Assembly (NCBI GenBank): GCA_017504485.1
Contig: JAFVRC010000040.1
Location: forward strand, 1 to 64,000
Origin: Alistipes sp.
GTDB lineage: Bacteria > Bacteroidota > Bacteroidia > Bacteroidales > Rikenellaceae
Direction: 5' to 3'
Length of the DNA stretch: 64,000 nt
Position 1 is the first letter of the stretch, and each line of letters begins with the position of its first letter. Below the pieces are notes generated by a model that had not been told where the DNA came from, did no database searches, and saw only the letters and a list, made by a program, of their open reading frames with translations. The position numbers and the translations under genes were made by a program. Below, piece by piece: positions 61,766 to 64,000 of this stretch.

Positions 61766-61808
61766 TATCTTTGTAATTACAATTAACCTGTATCCGTCAG
61801 CAAAGATA
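61766..61808. promoter_or_regulatory. Facing promoters of glucosaminidase and DUF4254 genes
   Basis: TATCTTTG on the plus strand (61766-61773) serves the DUF4254 gene. TATCTTTG on the minus strand (61801-61808) serves the glucosaminidase. The predicted start points (about 61780 and 61794) cross over, so the 5' ends would be complementary for about 14 bases. Confidence 0.65.
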
Positions 61809-61846
61809 GCAAACTTTCGCTAAACGACGACTAAAATTTTACAAAT

Positions 61847-62449
61847 ATGTTTACAGAAAAGGCAAATAAGATTTTCGAACAGGTCATTGCCGACTATCAT
61901 TCGATGGACAGCGTCGATGCACAGAACCATAACCCTTTCGAAAAGGGCTCCATCGAACACCTGCTTTATGAGAAGAATTGGGTGGATGCCGTACAGTGGC
62001 ACCTCGAGGATATCATTCGCAACCCGGAGATTGACCCGGTAGAGGCTTTGGCCATCAAGCGCCGCATCGACCGCTCGAACCAGGTGCGCACCGACATGGT
62101 GGAGTACATCGACTCGTATATGCTCGATAAATATAAGGATGTCGAGGTGGCTGCCGATGCCAAAATCAACACCGAAACTCCGGCTTGGGCTATCGACCGC
62201 CTCTCGATTCTCGCCCTGAAGATATACCACATGCAGCAGGAGGTGCTCCGCGAGGATGCCTCCGACGAGCACCGTGCCGCTTGCCAGAAGAAGCTCGACG
62301 TGCTCCTCTCGCAGCGCGTGGATCTCTCGACCGCCATCGAGGAGCTCATCGAGGATATCGAAGCCGGCCGCAAGTATATGAAGACCTACAAGCAGATGAA
62401 GATGTACAACGACCCGGCCCTCAATCCGGTTCTCTATGGAGCGAAATAA
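61847..62449 (+). CDS. DUF4254 domain protein
   Basis: 200 residues, all helical, no signal peptide. The family pattern is strong: QVIADYHSMDSVDAQNHNPF, LLYEKNWVDAVQWHLEDIIR, IDRSNQVRTDMVEYIDSYML and INTETPAWAIDRLSILALKI. The function is unknown. The family is found next to LPS glycosyltransferases in Bacteroidota, and here the GT9 gene starts within its last 14 bases, so a role in LPS core assembly or control is likely (inference). Confidence 0.9.
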   Translation: MFTEKANKIFEQVIADYHSMDSVDAQNHNPFEKGSIEHLLYEKNWVDAVQWHLEDIIRNPEIDPVEALAIKRRIDRSNQVRTDMVEYIDSYMLDKYKDVEVAADAKINTETPAWAIDRLSILALKIYHMQQEVLREDASDEHRAACQKKLDVLLSQRVDLSTAIEELIEDIEAGRKYMKTYKQMKMYNDPALNPVLYGAK

Positions 62450-63467
62450 TCTGCCTCGACATATTCTGGTCCTCCGCACCTCGGCAATGGGTGATGTGGC
62501 AATGGTGCCGCACGCTATTCGTGCGCTCAAAGCTGCCTATCCGGAGGTGAAAATCACGGTGGCAACACGCAAGCTCTTCGAGCCTTTCTTCCGCGGTCTC
62601 GATGTCGATTTCGTATTCCTCGACCTCGACAACAAGCACGCTAATTTCAAGGGTTTATGGGGCTTTGCACAGTACCTCCGCAGCCTCGGCATTGATGCTG
62701 TGGCCGACATGCATCGTGTCATCCGCTCGCTCATCATAACCTTCGGTCTGCAACTACACGGTATTCGTATTGCGCATATCAACAAGGGTAAAATCGAGAA
62801 GTGGTTTCGCGTGGGTTATAGCAAGGCCGATGCCGTGCCGCTGAAGCATACGGTGGTGCGCTACTGCGACGTATTCCGCCGCCTCGGCTTTGAGTTCCCG
62901 GACCCCGAGCCGCTGACCACACGCCCCGACTACAAAAACCCGATGGGCGAGAAGCAGGGAACGTGGGTAGGCTTCGCCCCATTCTCGGCACACGAAGGCA
63001 AGACCTATCCGGAGGATATGCGCGAAGGAGTTGTTGCACTACTCTCGGCCAAGTACGATCGAATATTTATCCACAGCGGCGTGGCACATGAGGCCGAATT
63101 CGCAAAGGAGATGGAGCAGAAATATCCGAATGTCACGGCTCTAATTACGCGCGTGAAACTCGCCGAGGAGATTGAGCTTATCTCACACCTCGACTGCGTA
63201 GTGTCGATGGATTCACTGGTGATGCACCTCGCATCACTCACTGCCACACCGGTAGTATCGGTGTGGGGAGCGACGCACCCCGAACTCGGATTTCTCGGCT
63301 ATGGTGCCGACCCGGAGGGTGTGCTACAGAAGGAGATGGAGTGCCGCCCATGCTCAACATACGGCAAGACCCCGTGCAAGTACGGCGACTGCCGTTGCAT
63401 GCGTGCCATAACGCCTGAAATGATCGCCGAGCGCGTGGCGTATATCATCGAAAAGAACAGGAAATAG
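62436..63467 (+). CDS. Glycosyltransferase family 9 (heptosyltransferase-like)
   Basis: 343 residues. It opens LPRHILVLRTSAMGDVAMVPH, the GT9 N-terminal motif, with KITVATRKLFEPFF and DFVFLDLDN. The C-terminal half has GFAPFSAHEGKTYPED, FIHSGVAHEAEFAKE, CVVSMDSLVMHLASLTATPV (the D-x-G-like acceptor loop) and VSVWGATHPELGFLGY. It transfers heptose or a related sugar to the LPS inner core. It ends with a Cys-rich segment (CRPCSTYGKTPCKYGDCRC). The start codon lies inside DUF4254. Confidence 0.92.
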   Translation: MERNNLPRHILVLRTSAMGDVAMVPHAIRALKAAYPEVKITVATRKLFEPFFRGLDVDFVFLDLDNKHANFKGLWGFAQYLRSLGIDAVADMHRVIRSLIITFGLQLHGIRIAHINKGKIEKWFRVGYSKADAVPLKHTVVRYCDVFRRLGFEFPDPEPLTTRPDYKNPMGEKQGTWVGFAPFSAHEGKTYPEDMREGVVALLSAKYDRIFIHSGVAHEAEFAKEMEQKYPNVTALITRVKLAEEIELISHLDCVVSMDSLVMHLASLTATPVVSVWGATHPELGFLGYGADPEGVLQKEMECRPCSTYGKTPCKYGDCRCMRAITPEMIAERVAYIIEKNRK

Positions 63468-63474
63468 CCACACA

Positions 63475-63502
63475 GCGCAGCCTTCTCCCTCTTGGGCTGC
63501 GC
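63475..63502. terminator. Hairpin between convergent GT9 and ung genes
   Basis: gcgcagcc (63475-63482) pairs with ggctgcgc (63495-63502). There is no T run, so it is a weak or factor-dependent terminator. Confidence 0.4.
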
Positions 63503-63531
63503 GGCATAATCACCGATACATATTCACACGA

Positions 63532-64000
63532 TTACCAGACGATTGGCTCCTTGCCGATGCCTGCGAGGTAGGCGTTTGCCTGCGAGAAGTGGCGCGAGCC
63601 GAAGAACCCTCGATACGACGATAGTGGCGACGGGTGCACTGATTTGAGAATCAGGTTGCGCGACGGGTCGGCAATCGAGCCTTTGCGCTGCGCGTAGCTA
63701 CCCCACAACATATAGACCACACCCTCGCGACGTTGTGCTATAGCACGCACCACGGCATCGGTGAACTGCTCCCAGCCGCGCCCTGCGTGCGAGGCCGCCT
63801 CGTGAGCACGCACCGTGAGCACCGAGTTAAGCAGCAGCACGCCCTGCTCGGCCCAGCGGTCAAGGTTGCCACTCGACGGGATGGTGGCTCCCGTATCAGA
63901 GGCTACCTCCTTGAAGATATTCTGCAACGACGGTGGAAAAGGCACTCCGTCATCTACCGAAAAGCAGAGGCCATTGGCCTGCCCGTCACCATGATAGGGG
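63532..64000 (-). CDS. ung: Uracil-DNA glycosylase, 5' end outside window
   Basis: The visible C-terminal 155 residues begin [15 protein letters not shown], the rest of the GQDPYHG active-site motif (the GQD lies beyond the right edge). [19 protein letters not shown] and [14 protein letters not shown] follow, then [21 protein letters not shown] with the catalytic His and the minor-groove loop. It removes uracil from DNA. Convergent with the GT9 gene. The internal ATG near 63945 is not the true start, because coding continues to the edge. Confidence 0.95.
   Translation of the reverse strand, partial: PYHGDGQANGLCFSVDDGVPFPPSLQNIFKEVASDTGATIPSSGNLDRWAEQGVLLLNSVLTVRAHEAASHAGRGWEQFTDAVVRAIAQRREGVVYMLWGSYAQRKGSIADPSRNLILKSVHPSPLSSYRGFFGSRHFSQANAYLAGIGKEPIVW

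Overview
The window reads as chromosomal DNA of a gut-type Bacteroidota bacterium, most likely Rikenellaceae (Alistipes-like). The reasons are the many TAnnTTTG promoter boxes with no Shine-Dalgarno signal, the GSIII-type glutamine synthetase, the NagB/LmbE fusion protein, DUF4301, DUF4254 and DUF6549-like proteins, the class I ManA and the methylmalonyl-CoA mutase pair. Genus is an inference from gene content; no rRNA is present. Most of the window is dense, GC-rich, ordinary chromosome. A few spots look foreign or decayed.

Layout. 1-239: edge of a VOC-fold gene. 409-3927: YebC, a NagB-like/LmbE fusion and a true NagB. 4079-6772: exported-type Gfo/Idh/MocA oxidoreductase plus a nucleoside-permease-like MFS protein. 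6796-7132: terminator, two 71-bp REP-like repeats and an 18-bp inverted repeat. 7130-12901: DUF4301 divergent from a tight murB-tilS-holA-aminotransferase-like operon. 12968-17724: a spanin-like small protein, a collapsed Na/Pi cotransporter pseudogene, a Ca/Na antiporter, and thrC-manA-small exported protein. 17942-18445: tRNA-Lys followed by two further partial copies of its 3' end, each with its own terminator. 18591-24639: exported DUF1566-like protein, ftsY, rimO, a GNAT-like protein, and an AT-rich lipoprotein/outer-membrane-protein pair behind a long structured leader. 25082-28384: gcvT, two glycosyltransferases and a CAT-anticodon tRNA.

28459-45547 is the metabolic core. An IclR regulator faces an operon (MFS transporter, two secreted GH13 enzymes, a glucarate-dehydratase-like enolase-superfamily enzyme, SDR, RraA-like aldolase, seven-bladed lactonase, exported S1/P1-type nuclease). 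A second operon (KdgK, Eda, hexuronate MFS, SDR mannonate oxidoreductase, UxuA, UxaC, HAD phosphatase) is a complete glucuronate-to-pyruvate plus glyceraldehyde-3-phosphate route. Together they suggest degradation of an alpha-glucan-like polymer carrying uronic, aldonic or aldaric residues. The substrate is not known.

45614-54795: tRNA-Ala, GSIII, a secreted DUF6259-type protein, mutA-mutB and tRNA-Gln(CTG). 55015-60661: a membrane-anchored nitroreductase and a five-gene Hdr/Qmo/Dsr-like electron-transfer cluster, which is the best candidate here for an undescribed system. 60758-64000: a secreted glucosaminidase with LysM repeats, DUF4254 and an LPS-type GT9 glycosyltransferase, and the edge of uracil-DNA glycosylase.
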